Source of the DNA: Nesterenkonia sp.
GTDB taxonomy: Bacteria > Actinomycetota > Actinomycetes > Actinomycetales > Micrococcaceae
Assembly (NCBI RefSeq): GCF_029265375.1
Contig: NZ_JAJUJJ010000009.1
Span: 29,023 to 93,022, forward strand
Length of the DNA stretch: 64,000 nucleotides
Direction: 5' to 3'
The translations under genes were made by a program, and so were the position numbers. This document shows positions 8,253 through 17,696 of this stretch, one piece after another. Positions within the stretch are counted from its first letter, which is position 1. Every line of letters begins with the position of its first letter. Under the pieces are notes generated by a model. It was not told the origin of the DNA, made no database searches, and was given only the letters and a program-made list of their open reading frames with translations.

Positions 8253-9510
8253 GGTCCAGCAGGATCTCTGCGCAGCGGAGCCGGTGCTCCGCCTGAGCCG
8301 ACCAGCCGCGGCGCCGGGTGTCGCGCGCGCCAGCCACCAGGGACAGAGCCACTGAGGCCGAGCGGATCCGCAGCGATTCGGGATCAACCTCCTCGGCGAA
8401 AGCCCGGGCGAAGCGGTCGAAGGCCGCCGGTGCGTGAATATATCGCTCATCCACTGCGGGCAGCACTGCCAGATGCCCCAGGAAGCAGGCCAGATCATCC
8501 ACCCGGTGGCCCGGGCCCAGCGAGTCGACGTCGAGCAGGCAGGAGATCTGCGCATCGCGCATGAGCACATTGGCCTCGTAGAAGTCCCCGTGGGTGGGCA
8601 CCACCGGCCCCCGGTCGGCGGCGGGAAGCCGCTGCATGATGGTCTCCGCCAGCTGCGCGATCCGGTCGGCATGACTCGGAAGCGCGGAGGCGGCCGCCGA
8701 GGCGTAGGACGGCAGGCGGTCGGTCCAGGCCTCCCGGGCAGGCAGCGTCATCACCTCCTCCGGCATCTGCTCCAGCAGCGCCACGAAGTCCTTCGGGCGC
8801 ACCGTCGCTGCGCCGTCGGCCAGAAAGTATTCCGCCAGGGACACTCCATCGCCGCGCTGCAGGGCCACCACATCGCTGACCGGGTCGCTGACCGGCACCG
8901 GTGCCGGCACCCCGGCCTCCAGCAGCATCCGGTGGCGGGCGTCCAGGTCCACCGCCCGGCCGCTGCGCAGCACTTTGAGGTAGAGCCGGGATCCGTCGGA
9001 GAAGTCTGCGGCGATCACTGCCCGGCGCAGCGGACGGTAGCTGACGGTCTCCAACCCGGTGAGTACCCGGCCTGCTCCCCAGATGCTGGCCACAGAGTCC
9101 GGGTCGGTGGCCAGCCGCAGGCCGGGCAGCGCCGGGTCCAGAGGGTGCTGCCAGATGGCCAGCCGTCCGTAGGGACAGTGCGAGAAGACCACGCCCTCGG
9201 CGTCGTCGTCGACCCGTTCGGTGGTCATTCCCACATACAGCTCGTCCACGTGGTCGCTGGTCTCGGTGTAGACGCCGTTGGAGCTGCTGTTGGCCAGCAC
9301 CGGCCGGGCGGTGGCCACGCGGTAGATCCCGGTCACCCCGGCGCCGGGCCGGTGCTGGACCGACTCCAGGTGCACACTGGTGGCGTAGACCCCTGACTGC
9401 TGCAGCGCAGCTGAGATGGGCGAGTGGGCGTCATAGGACTGCAGGAATCCCAGCTGCCGGGATTCCGCCTCGGCCCGCCCGGCCGAGGGCGCGGGATGGA
9501 CGGGGTTCAA
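8206..9510 (-). CDS. Phosphotransferase of the APH/choline kinase fold
   Basis: 434 residues. The kinase core is in the C-terminal half: the catalytic loop PVVPTHGDFYEANVLM (His-Gly-Asp and Asn) and the metal-binding CLLDVDSLGPGHRVDDLACFLGHL. The N-terminal ~150 residues (MNPVHPAPSAGRAEAESRQLGFLQSYDAHSP...) form a less typical extension with a YRVATARPVLANSSSNGVYTETSD beta region. The natural substrate cannot be read from sequence and could be a sugar or small alcohol; nothing marks it as drug resistance. The start is a TTG directly after the TGA of the upstream membrane protein (TGATTG), which indicates translational coupling with 9511..10497. Confidence 0.8.
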   Translation of the reverse strand: MNPVHPAPSAGRAEAESRQLGFLQSYDAHSPISAALQQSGVYATSVHLESVQHRPGAGVTGIYRVATARPVLANSSSNGVYTETSDHVDELYVGMTTERVDDDAEGVVFSHCPYGRLAIWQHPLDPALPGLRLATDPDSVASIWGAGRVLTGLETVSYRPLRRAVIAADFSDGSRLYLKVLRSGRAVDLDARHRMLLEAGVPAPVPVSDPVSDVVALQRGDGVSLAEYFLADGAATVRPKDFVALLEQMPEEVMTLPAREAWTDRLPSYASAAASALPSHADRIAQLAETIMQRLPAADRGPVVPTHGDFYEANVLMRDAQISCLLDVDSLGPGHRVDDLACFLGHLAVLPAVDERYIHAPAAFDRFARAFAEEVDPESLRIRSASVALSLVAGARDTRRRGWSAQAEHRLRCAEILLDLIPAAGDLPRWPASL

Positions 9511-10497
9511 TCAGGCTCGCCTGCGCTTGAGGACCTCGTCCAGGTCCATGGAGGGCTCCGGCTCCGGCTTCGGCGCTGCGGCGGCGCTGGGCTGCTTGAG
9601 CTTGGTGTCCGCGCTGGGCGTGGGGGCAGGCTCTTCGGCCACCGGTTCGGGCTCTGGGCGTTCGACCTTCTCGGCCACAAGATACTTCGGCTGCGGGACC
9701 TCGCGGGGCTGCCAGTCCTCTGCCGGGGCGGACTGATCGAACAGTGCCTCGGCGGCCTCGGGATCCTTTGCAGCCTGTTTGCCGAAGAGCCGCTCCGGAT
9801 TCTCCGGCAGGCCATCCTCATCCAGGGTGACCAGCGAGTCTGGGCCGCCCAATCCCTCGGCGTCGGAGCTCAGCGCATCGAAGGGACGCACCCGCTGCGG
9901 GGCCTCCGCCTGGGCGGCGACGCGCTGCTGCCGGCTGATCTGCTCGGCCGTCTCCTCCGGCACGGTCATCGCCTCCTGCATGGCTCGCTCGACCCTGGCG
10001 CGGCGGGCCCGGCGACGCCGGACGGCGGCGGCCGCCTGCAGCCCGGCGAGGCTGAGCAGGAACGCTCCTGCGCAGACAGCCGGAACAGTCCAGGCCAGCC
10101 CGGTCAGCCAGGCGGCGACGGCGGTGCCTGCTGCTCCCAGCAGCGCGAGGCATCCGGTGAGCGCCAGCAGGGTGCGGCCCCAGTGGATGCGGAAGGAGGC
10201 GTTCTCATGGCTGCGTCTGGTCTCTTCCCTGGCATCAGTAGTCACATCAGCACCTGGTTCACTCGTCTGTGGTCGTTCGGCCAGCACGCGGCGGCGTGCC
10301 GCACGGGCCTGACGCGTGGTCAGCCCCGCTCTGCGCTGCGACTGCGCGGGCAGCCGCTGGGCCCTGAGCATCAGCGCCGCCAGGAAGAGCCCGGCGATCA
10401 CCACGATGAGCAGTGAGGAGTGGATGGGCAGGCTGGGGATCCAGTCGATGACTCCGGCCGACTCCGGCCGGGGACCCAGCGTCATGCGTGTCTCCAC
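9511..10497 (-). CDS. Hypothetical membrane protein with charged cytoplasmic tail
   Basis: 328 residues with hydrophobic helices near residues 25-43 (SSLLIVVIAGLFLAALML), 110-130 (LLALTGCLALLGAAGTAVAAW) and 134-156 (AWTVPAVCAGAFLLSLAGL). After that comes an Arg-rich stop-transfer segment (RRRRARRARVERAM) and a long acidic/proline tail ending in KRRRA. No known domain is recognised. Its stop codon touches the TTG start of the downstream phosphotransferase, so the two products are likely made together. It is divergent from the flavoprotein at 10623, with about 125 bp between them for both promoters. Confidence 0.7.
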   Translation of the reverse strand: METRMTLGPRPESAGVIDWIPSLPIHSSLLIVVIAGLFLAALMLRAQRLPAQSQRRAGLTTRQARAARRRVLAERPQTSEPGADVTTDAREETRRSHENASFRIHWGRTLLALTGCLALLGAAGTAVAAWLTGLAWTVPAVCAGAFLLSLAGLQAAAAVRRRRARRARVERAMQEAMTVPEETAEQISRQQRVAAQAEAPQRVRPFDALSSDAEGLGGPDSLVTLDEDGLPENPERLFGKQAAKDPEAAEALFDQSAPAEDWQPREVPQPKYLVAEKVERPEPEPVAEEPAPTPSADTKLKQPSAAAAPKPEPEPSMDLDEVLKRRRA

Positions 10498-10622
10498 CTG
10501 CCCTTGTGCTCACGTGTGGGATGCGACGGGGGTGCCGCTGATCTGTCCAGGGTAGCCGATGCCCGCCGCTGTTCTGCGACATACACACGGCGCTGTGACA
10601 ACCTCTGAGCTTCTGGGCAAGA

Positions 10623-12077
10623 ATGGGGCACGTGACTACTCATGCCAAGCGCTTCGCCCCTGACCGGATTGCCATACTCGGCGGCGGCCCCGGCGGCTAC
10701 GAGGCCGCCATGGTGGCCGCAGACGCCGGCGCGGAGGTCACCGTGGTGGAGGAGAAGGGGCTGGGCGGCTCGGCGGTCCTGACCGATGTGGTGCCCTCGA
10801 AGACGCTGGTGGCCACTGCCGATGCGATGCGGCGGGTCAATGCCTCCACCTCTTTCGGCGTTCGGTTCGGCAGCCACGAGGACGACCACTATGAGACCGA
10901 AGCGTGGGCGGACTTCTCCAAGGTCAACGAGCGGCTCCTGAAGCTGGCGCAGACCCAGTCCCGGGATATTCACGCCTCGCTGACCGCGGCCGGGGTGCGG
11001 ATCGTCTCCGGGCGCGGGCGCCTGCTGCCCCCGACCAGCCTGGAGGTCACCGACGCCGGCGGCGACACCTTTGTGGTGGAGGCCGATGCGGTGATCATCG
11101 CCACCGGAGCCCACCCCCGGGAGCTGGAGACCGCCAAGCCGGACGGCGAGCGCATCCTGAACTGGACCCAGGCCTATAACCTCACCGATGTGCCCGAGCA
11201 CATGATCGTGGTGGGCTCCGGGGTCACCGGCGCCGAGTTCGCCTCCGCCTACCGGCGGCTCGGCGCAGACGTCACGCTGGTCTCCTCCCGGGAGCAGGTG
11301 CTGCCCGGCGAGGATTCCGACGCCGCCTCCGTGCTGGAGAACGCCTTCGCCCGGGTGGGGGTGAAAGTCGCCGCGAAGTCCCGCGCGCAGTCGGTGGAGC
11401 GCACCGACGACGGCGTCAGTGTGAGGCTGACCGACGGACGGGTGCTCACCGGATCGCACTGCCTCATGGCAGTCGGCGGGATCCCCAACACCGCCGGCAT
11501 CGGCCTGGAGGAGGCCGGCGTGGAGACCACCGAGTCCGGGCACATCCGGGTGGACACCGTCTCCCGCACCACCGCCACCAACATCTACGCCGCCGGCGAC
11601 TGCACCGGCATGCTGCCGCTGGCCTCAGTGGCGGCGATGCAGGGCCGGATTGCGGTGGCCCATATGCAGGGCGGGGCGGTCAAGCCGCTGCAGCTGCACC
11701 GAGTCTCCTCCAATGTGTTCACCTCCCCGGAGATCGCCACCGTGGGAGTCACCCAGGCCCAGGTGGACTCCGGAAAGTACCAGGCCGACGTCGCGAAGCT
11801 GGATCTGACCACCAATCCGCGGGCGAAGATGATGAACATCCGCGAAGGCTTTGTGAAGATCTTCTCCCGCAGGGGCTCCGGCACAGTCATCGGCGCCGTC
11901 GTCGTCGCCCCCCGCGCCTCAGAGCTGATCTTCCCGCTGGCTCTGGCGGTGACGCATAAGCTGCACGTGGACGATGTGGCCTCCACCTTCACCGTCTACC
12001 CCTCGCTGAGCGGGTCGCTCTCTGAGGCGGCGCGCAGGCTGCATCTGCACACGGTGGACCCCCGCGACGACGACTGA
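10623..12077 (+). CDS. LpdA-type NAD(P)H quinone dehydrogenase (flavoprotein disulfide reductase family)
   Basis: 484 residues. The N-terminal FAD-binding site is ILGGGPGGYEAAMVAADAGAEVTVVEE, the NAD(P) site IVVGSGVTGAEFASAYRRLG, and the second FAD motif TNIYAAGDCTG. The C-terminal dimerisation domain carries SPEIATVGVTQAQV. The redox-active CxxxxC of true lipoamide dehydrogenases is replaced by GGSAVLTDVVPSKTL, so it cannot do dithiol chemistry. This matches the mycobacterial LpdA (Rv3303c) type, which reduces quinones. The C-terminal His-Glu pair of the disulfide reductases is also not obvious. GTG 10632 is an alternative start because a G-run lies just upstream of it. It is monocistronic in appearance. 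Confidence 0.85.
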   Translation: MGHVTTHAKRFAPDRIAILGGGPGGYEAAMVAADAGAEVTVVEEKGLGGSAVLTDVVPSKTLVATADAMRRVNASTSFGVRFGSHEDDHYETEAWADFSKVNERLLKLAQTQSRDIHASLTAAGVRIVSGRGRLLPPTSLEVTDAGGDTFVVEADAVIIATGAHPRELETAKPDGERILNWTQAYNLTDVPEHMIVVGSGVTGAEFASAYRRLGADVTLVSSREQVLPGEDSDAASVLENAFARVGVKVAAKSRAQSVERTDDGVSVRLTDGRVLTGSHCLMAVGGIPNTAGIGLEEAGVETTESGHIRVDTVSRTTATNIYAAGDCTGMLPLASVAAMQGRIAVAHMQGGAVKPLQLHRVSSNVFTSPEIATVGVTQAQVDSGKYQADVAKLDLTTNPRAKMMNIREGFVKIFSRRGSGTVIGAVVVAPRASELIFPLALAVTHKLHVDDVASTFTVYPSLSGSLSEAARRLHLHTVDPRDDD

Positions 12078-12093
12078 GCCGCGATAGGCTCAG
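12074..12093 (+). terminator. Small hairpin over the flavoprotein stop codon
   Basis: CTGAGCC GCGATA GGCTCAG forms a 7-bp perfect stem over the TGA of the flavoprotein gene, 5 bases before the next ATG. There is no T-tract, so it may be only a weak terminator or chance. Confidence 0.3.
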
Positions 12094-12097
12094 GCGC

Positions 12098-13753
12098 ATG
12101 AGCACTCGCACCCCCACCGCCGTCGACGAATTCGCTGAGCAGCACTTCGAGCAGCTACTGCAGCTGGCACCGGAGGAAGCCACTATGCTGGGCCGGCCCG
12201 GCGTGGAGACCCTCTACCGGGACTACTCCCCCGCCGGCCGGGAGGCGTTCGCGCAGCTGAAGCGCCAGGCCCTGACGCAGCTGGAGTCGCTGCAGCCGGC
12301 CGATGCGGTGGACGAGGTGACCGTCCATGCCATGCGTGAGCGGATCGAACTGGACCTGGCGTTGCATGAGACCGGCCGGACCTAGCTGAACAATATCTCC
12401 TCCGACGCCCACAGCATCCGCATGGTGCTGGAGCTGATGCCCCAGTCCACCGATGAGGACTTCGTCCATATCGCCGGGCGGCTGCAGAACATACCGGAGG
12501 CGCTGGACGGCTACTGGGCCTCCCTGCAGCAGTCCCAGGCCGCCGGGCATGTGGCCCCCGCCCGGCAGGTTCGTGCCGCTGCCGAACAGGCCGCCTCCTG
12601 GGCCGAGCCTGTGGGGGCGCTGGCATCACTGATCACTGCGGCGCAGGCCGCTGGGGTCTCCGAGACTGTGCTGGAGCGTCTGCGCACCGGCGTGCAGACC
12701 GCCGCAGAGGCCTACCAGGTCTTCGCCGGCAGGCTCACCGAGACGCTGCTGCCGCAGGCACCGGAGCGCGATGCCGTCGGGATCGAGCTCTACCAGCTGT
12801 TCTCCCAGTCCTTCACCGGCGCGAAGCTGGACCTTCAGGAGACCTACCAGTGGGGGCTTGAGGAGCTGGCCAGGATCGTGGCCGCCCAGCAGGAGGTGGC
12901 CGAGCAGATCCGGCCCGGCACCTCGGTGAGCGAGGCCAAAGAGCTCCTCAACACTGATCCGGGGCGGATCATCCGCGGCACCGAGGCGCTGCGCGAATGG
13001 ATGCAGCAACTCTCCGATGCTGCGGTGGCAGAGCTGAAGGACGTCCACTTTGAGATCCCGGAGCCGATGGACCGCCTGGAGTGCCGGATCGCGCCCACCC
13101 AGGACGGCGGGGTCTACTACACCCCGCCCAGCGACGACTTCTCCCGGCCGGGGCGCATGTGGTGGTCAGTGCCTCCGGAGGACACCGAGTTCACCACCTG
13201 GGCCGAGACCACCACGGTCTACCACGAGGGCGTGCCGGGGCATCACCTGCAGATCGGCACCGCCGTGCTGGTGAAGGACCGGCTGAACTCCTGGCGGCGG
13301 TACCTGGCCAACACGTCCGGCTTCGCCGAAGGATGGGCGCTCTACGCCGAGCAGCTGATGACCGAGCTGGGATACCTGGACGACCCGGGCGACCGGATGG
13401 GGATGCTGGACATGCAGCGGATGCGGGCGGCCCGGGTGGTCTTCGACATCGGCGTGCACTGCGGGTTCCGCGCCCCGGCCGACTGGGGCGGTGAGATCTG
13501 GACCCCGGAGACCGGCCTGGAGTTCCTGCGCGCCCACCTGCCCATCTCAGAGGCTCAGCTGCAGTTCGAGTTCACCCGGTATCTGGGGTGGCCGGGCCAG
13601 GCGCCCAGCTACAAGGTCGGTCAGCGGATCATCGAGCAGATCCGGGCCGAGCGCGAGCAGCAGCCGGGCTTCGACCTGAAGTCCTTCCACACCGAGCTGC
13701 TGCAGCTGGGCGGACTCGGACTGGACACGCTGCGCTTCGCCATGAGCAGGTAG
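12098..13753 (+). pseudogene. DUF885-family protein interrupted by one in-frame amber codon
   Basis: Two ORFs, 12098..12385 and 12422..13753, lie in the same frame and are separated only by TAG at 12383-12385. Read through, they give one protein of about 551 residues that is normal for DUF885: ERIELDLALHETGRT, stop, LNNISSDAHSIRMVLELMPQSTDEDF. The second part holds the metallopeptidase-like signature TTVYHEGVPGHHLQIG and the C-terminal GWALYAEQLMTELGYL and LGWPGQAPSYKVGQR. No other lesion is visible and codon use stays normal, so the mutation is recent, a sequencing error, or tolerated by readthrough. Relatives seem to have Glu at this place, so GAG to TAG, or CAG to TAG, would explain it. 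The nucleoside phosphorylase follows 10 bp later. Confidence 0.85.
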
Positions 13754-13763
13754 ATTTGAGCCT

Positions 13764-14699
13764 ATGAGCACACCCCGGGAGACCGAGCAGCCCGACGACG
13801 ACCAGACGACTGAAGGCTTCGGCCATGTCACCACCGACGCCGCCGGGGGCCAGGACCCGGTGGCCGCCGCCCCCACCAATGATCCGACCTGCCCGGTGAA
13901 CCAGCAGGCCTCCCGTGCCGCCGACGCGCTGCTGACTGCGGCCGGGGTGGAAAGGGTCGACCTGGCCTGCACGCTGGGCTCGGGCTGGTCAGGTGCGGCC
14001 GGGCAGCTGGGCGAGCTGGTCGCGGAGCTCGACGCCGAGCAGGTGCCGGGGTTCCACACCTCCCCGGTGCCTGGACACTCCGGGTCGCTGAAAGTCATCC
14101 GCACCTCGGCGGGGCAGCACGTGCTGGTGATCGGGGCGCGCACCCACTACTACGAAGGCCGCGGAGTGGATGCGGTGGCCCACGGAGTGCGCACAGCCGC
14201 CGCCGCAGGGGCGCGCACTATGGTGCTCACCAACGGCTGCGGCGGGCTGAGTCCGCTGAATCCTCCGGGCACACCGGTGCTGATCAGCGACCACATCAAC
14301 CTCACCGGCGCCTCACCGCTGCGCGGGGCCCACTTTGTGGATATGACCGACCTCTACTCCCCGCGGATGCGCCGGATCGCCCGCGAGGTGGACCCGCAGC
14401 TGCGAGAGGGCGTCTATGCCCAGCTGCCCGGCCCGCACTATGAGACTCCGGCGGAGATCCGGTACCTGGCCGCCGTCGGGGCGGACCTAGTAGGAATGTC
14501 CACAGCGCTGGAGGCCATCTCCGCCCGGGCCGCCGGAATGGAGGTCTTCGGCATCTCGCTGGTGACCAACCTGGCCGCCGGGATCTCCGAGGAGCCGCTG
14601 AGCCATGAAGAGGTCATCGAGGCCGGCCAGGCCGCAGCACCGCGGATCGCCGGGCTGCTGGCCGAGGTGGTGCGCCGCAGCCTGGCGCCGGCCTCCTGA
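13764..14699 (+). CDS. punA: Purine-nucleoside phosphorylase
   Basis: 311 residues, trimeric-type PNP, which splits purine (deoxy)nucleosides with phosphate into base and (deoxy)ribose-1-phosphate. Visible signatures are the phosphate-binding GSGWSGAAGQL, ARTHYYEGRG, the loop LTNGCGGLSPLNPPGTPVLISDHINLTGASPLRG, and the purine-site block GVYAQLPGPHYETPAEIRYLAAVGADLVGMST, followed by EVFGISLVTNLAAGI. An extra acidic stretch of about 45 residues precedes the core. It heads a run with a phosphosugar mutase and deoC, and together these would channel nucleoside sugars into central metabolism. Confidence 0.93.
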   Translation: MSTPRETEQPDDDQTTEGFGHVTTDAAGGQDPVAAAPTNDPTCPVNQQASRAADALLTAAGVERVDLACTLGSGWSGAAGQLGELVAELDAEQVPGFHTSPVPGHSGSLKVIRTSAGQHVLVIGARTHYYEGRGVDAVAHGVRTAAAAGARTMVLTNGCGGLSPLNPPGTPVLISDHINLTGASPLRGAHFVDMTDLYSPRMRRIAREVDPQLREGVYAQLPGPHYETPAEIRYLAAVGADLVGMSTALEAISARAAGMEVFGISLVTNLAAGISEEPLSHEEVIEAGQAAAPRIAGLLAEVVRRSLAPAS

Positions 14700-14735
14700 G
14701 AAGCATCTGCCTGAGATGAGAAGGAGCACTGACCT

Positions 14736-16577
14736 GTGAGTGAGCTGCTGAGCACCGTGGCACGGTGGATCCAGCTGGATCCCGACCCCACCACCCGCAC
14801 TGAGCTGGAGGAGCTGCTCGACGACGCTGAGCAGAACCAGACCGCCTATGACACCCTGGAGCGGCTGTTCGCTGGACGGCTGGCCTTCGGAACCGCGGGT
14901 CTGCGCGCTGAGCTGGGGGCCGGGCCCATGCGCATGAACCGACTGGTGGTCAGGCAGACCGCCACGGGTCTGCTGCGCTATGCCGAAGCACAGCTGCGCC
15001 AGGCTCACCAGCAGATCGACAACCCGCATGATGCAGAGGGTTCGCGGGCCCGCAGGATCGCGATCGGCTTCGACGCCCGGCACCAGTCGGACCAGTTCGC
15101 CTATGAGACGGCCGAGATCTTCCGCGACGCCGGCTGGGAGGTTCACCTCTTCGACCGGCCGGGCCCCACGCCGCTGCTGGCGCGCCAGGTGATGGTGCTC
15201 GACGCCGAGATCGGTGTGATGGTCACCGCCAGCCACAATCCGCCGCAGGACAACGGGTACAAGGTCTACCTCGGCGGAGAGCTCTCCCGCTATCTGGAGC
15301 CGGACGGTCAGGGTGTGGGCGCGCAGATCGTCTCACCGGTGGATCAGCAGATCGCAGCCACGATCGCCGAGGCGGTCGAGGCCGACTTCGCCGCGGACTC
15401 CCCCACACCTGCGGCAGCCCCCAGCCCGGAGGTCCCCCTGCCCTCAGGGGTGGAGACGATCGGCGAGCAGGCCAGGATCGACTTCCAGCGTGAGGCGCTG
15501 CAGCTGCTGGATCAGCAGAACTACCCCCACCGGGACCTGCGGGTGGTCTACACCGCGATGCACGGAGTGGGCGGCCAGGCGGTGACCGATCTGCTCCATG
15601 CTGCCGGCTTCGCCGAGGTGTTCCCGGTGGCCGAGCAGTTCGAACCCGATCCGGAGTTCCCCACCGCCGAGTTCCCCAATCCCGAGGAGGCCGGCGCCCT
15701 GGACCTGGCGCTGCAGGCTGCCGCGGATCACGACGCCGACCTGGTGCTGGCCAATGATCCCGACGCCGACAGGCTCTCTGCGGCTGTCTATGACGACTCG
15801 GCAGGATCCTGGCGGCAGCTCAGCGGAGATGAGATGGGAGCCCTGCTGGGACGCCACATCATCGACCGGGGGCCGCTGCGAACCGGATGGCAGACCGCTG
15901 CGGGCCAAGACCGTCCGGTGATCGCCAACTCGGTGGTCTCCTCCCGGCTGCTGGGCAAGCTGTGCGAATCCCGCGGGATCGGGCACGAAGAGACGCTGAC
16001 CGGTTTCAAATGGTTGGCGCGGGTCCCCAATATCGTCTTCGGGTATGAGGAGGCCATCGGATTCGATGTGGACCCCGTCCACGTGCGCGACAAGGATGGT
16101 GTCTCTGCCGCGCTGATCTTCTGCGAGCTCATCGCCGATCTGAAGGCCAAGGGCAAGACCGCGCTGGACGCGCTGGATGAGATCGCCGCCGAGGCGGGAG
16201 TGCATGTCACTGGGCAGGTCACGGTGCGTGTTGAGGATCTCAGCCAGCTCGGAGAGGTCACTGCGGCCCTGCGCGCCGCTCCCCCTGAGCGGATCGCAGG
16301 CTCGGCGGTGGTGGAGACCCTTGACCTGTCGCACCAGCCGCTGCCGGGCCGGGAGTTCACTGAGGCGAAGTCCACCGACGCGCTGATCTACCTCACCGAG
16401 GCCGGCGACCGGGTGATCGTCCGGCCCTCGGGCACCGAACCGAAGGTCAAATGCTATCTGGAGGCGGTGGCCGAGCCCGGATCGGCCGATCCGCAGGAGG
16501 TATCCTCGGCCCGGCGCAGCGCCGCGCAGCGGCTGGAGGAGCTGCGCTCCGCTATGGAATCCGTCCTGACCGCCTGA
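14736..16577 (+). CDS. Phosphoglucomutase/phosphomannomutase family enzyme, probable phosphopentomutase role
   Basis: 613 residues from a GTG with AGAAGGAG upstream. All four domains of the alpha-D-phosphohexomutase family can be seen: the N-terminal substrate loop LAFGTAGLRAELGAGPMRMNRL, the active-site phosphoserine loop VMVTASHNPPQDNGYKVYLGG, the metal loop ANDPDADRLSAAV, the sugar-specificity loop GYEEAIGF, and the phosphate-binding VIVRPSGTEPKVKCYLE. This subgroup contains both glucose-1-phosphate and ribose-phosphate mutases. Sitting between PNP and DeoC, conversion of (deoxy)ribose-1-phosphate to the 5-phosphate is the natural inference, although specificity is not provable here. Confidence 0.9.
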   Translation: MSELLSTVARWIQLDPDPTTRTELEELLDDAEQNQTAYDTLERLFAGRLAFGTAGLRAELGAGPMRMNRLVVRQTATGLLRYAEAQLRQAHQQIDNPHDAEGSRARRIAIGFDARHQSDQFAYETAEIFRDAGWEVHLFDRPGPTPLLARQVMVLDAEIGVMVTASHNPPQDNGYKVYLGGELSRYLEPDGQGVGAQIVSPVDQQIAATIAEAVEADFAADSPTPAAAPSPEVPLPSGVETIGEQARIDFQREALQLLDQQNYPHRDLRVVYTAMHGVGGQAVTDLLHAAGFAEVFPVAEQFEPDPEFPTAEFPNPEEAGALDLALQAAADHDADLVLANDPDADRLSAAVYDDSAGSWRQLSGDEMGALLGRHIIDRGPLRTGWQTAAGQDRPVIANSVVSSRLLGKLCESRGIGHEETLTGFKWLARVPNIVFGYEEAIGFDVDPVHVRDKDGVSAALIFCELIADLKAKGKTALDALDEIAAEAGVHVTGQVTVRVEDLSQLGEVTAALRAAPPERIAGSAVVETLDLSHQPLPGREFTEAKSTDALIYLTEAGDRVIVRPSGTEPKVKCYLEAVAEPGSADPQEVSSARRSAAQRLEELRSAMESVLTA

Positions 16578-16617
16578 GACGCCCGCACCCTAAGACTGGC
16601 ACGCCTGAGAGGAAAAG

Positions 16618-17313
16618 ATGAACAGCCCCACTGCGGCCCAACTGGCCGGAATGATCGACCACACGGCCCTGAAGCCGGACACTGACGAGGCCACCGTCCG
16701 CCGCGTGTGCTCCGAAGCGGCGGAGCATGCCTTCGCCGCCGTGTGCATCAACCCCCGGTGGGTGCCGTTGACCGTGCAGCTGCTGGCCGGCACCGGCGTG
16801 AAGACCTGCACAGTGGTGGGCTTCCCGCTGGGGGCCAGCACCACCGCAGCGAAGGTGGTCGAAGCTCGGGAGGCCGCCGCGGCAGGGGCGGAGGAGATCG
16901 ACATGGTCGTGGACATCGCAGACGCCAATGCCGGTGATGCTGAGGCCGTGCGCGCCCAGATCGCCGCGGTGGCCGAGGCTGCCCACGCCGGCGGAGCGCT
17001 GCTGAAGGTGATTCTGGAGACTGCGCTGCTCAGCCAGGAGGCCAAGGCCCTGGTGTGCCGGGCGGCCGAGGCGGCCGGAGCCGACTTTGTGAAGACCTCC
17101 ACCGGCTTCGCCGGCGGCGGAGCCACAGTGGAAGACATTGAGCTGATGCAATCTCTGGTCGGCGGACGCCTGGGGATCAAGGCCTCCGGCGGGGTGCGCA
17201 CCTACCAGGATGCGGCCGCCATGGTCGCAGCCGGTGCCACACGCATCGGCGCCAGCGCCTCGCTTGATATTGTGGGGGCAGGAAACGGCACCTCAGGCGC
17301 GGCCGGCTACTGA
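16618..17313 (+). CDS. deoC: Deoxyribose-phosphate aldolase
   Basis: 231 residues, a class I aldolase that cleaves 2-deoxyribose-5-phosphate to glyceraldehyde-3-phosphate and acetaldehyde. The TIM-barrel hallmarks are present: IDHTALKPD, AAVCINPRWV, VVGFPLGASTT, EEIDMVVDI, the lysine in LLKVILETALL, FVKTSTGFAGGGAT, and the second catalytic lysine in GIKASGGVRTYQDA. GAGAGGAAAAG just upstream of the ATG is a strong ribosome site. It completes the PNP and mutase route and is followed, 39 bp later, by a small membrane protein. Confidence 0.95.
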   Translation: MNSPTAAQLAGMIDHTALKPDTDEATVRRVCSEAAEHAFAAVCINPRWVPLTVQLLAGTGVKTCTVVGFPLGASTTAAKVVEAREAAAAGAEEIDMVVDIADANAGDAEAVRAQIAAVAEAAHAGGALLKVILETALLSQEAKALVCRAAEAAGADFVKTSTGFAGGGATVEDIELMQSLVGGRLGIKASGGVRTYQDAAAMVAAGATRIGASASLDIVGAGNGTSGAAGY

Positions 17314-17352
17314 GCCGCCGCCCACCACAACGTTGAAAGACAGGCGCACCGC

Positions 17353-17685
17353 ATGATTGATGCAAAGGGTCAGGTCAAGGCTTACTCAGGCCAGGGCCAC
17401 TTCCTCGGCAACCTCGTCGCATTCCTCTTCGTCTTCGGGCTGCTGCTCGGCGCGGTCATCGCTCTGAACTTCTGGGATCTGGATCAGGTGTGGCTGCCCG
17501 GCGCGCTGTTCCTGGGTCTCTACACCGCCGCCTTCCTGGTGGCCAAGGAGGTCGTGGGCCGCTCTGACACCCTGGAGGAGCAGCAGCTCCACGGTGAGCA
17601 CGGAGAGCCGCTGGACGCTATGGCCTCCCGGGAGGCTGAGTCGAGTGCTCCCCGCAGAGAGCGCAAGGCCTCGGCCCAGCACTGA
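17353..17685 (+). CDS. Small two-helix membrane protein
   Basis: 110 residues with two clear membrane helices, about 18-40 (FLGNLVAFLFVFGLLLGAVIAL) and 47-67 (VWLPGALFLGLYTAAFLVAKEV), and a charged cytoplasmic tail ending in RRERKASAQH. No family can be named. It follows deoC by 39 bp on the same strand. Its stop is embedded in the GAGGGG that probably serves as ribosome site for the acyltransferase downstream, so the two may be coupled. Confidence 0.7.
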   Translation: MIDAKGQVKAYSGQGHFLGNLVAFLFVFGLLLGAVIALNFWDLDQVWLPGALFLGLYTAAFLVAKEVVGRSDTLEEQQLHGEHGEPLDAMASREAESSAPRRERKASAQH

Positions 17686-17696
17686 GGGGCGTCGCC

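Noticed and set aside
7314-8672. 452-codon minus-strand ORF
   Set aside because: Antisense to the TPR gene and out of frame with the APH-fold gene; no motifs of its own.
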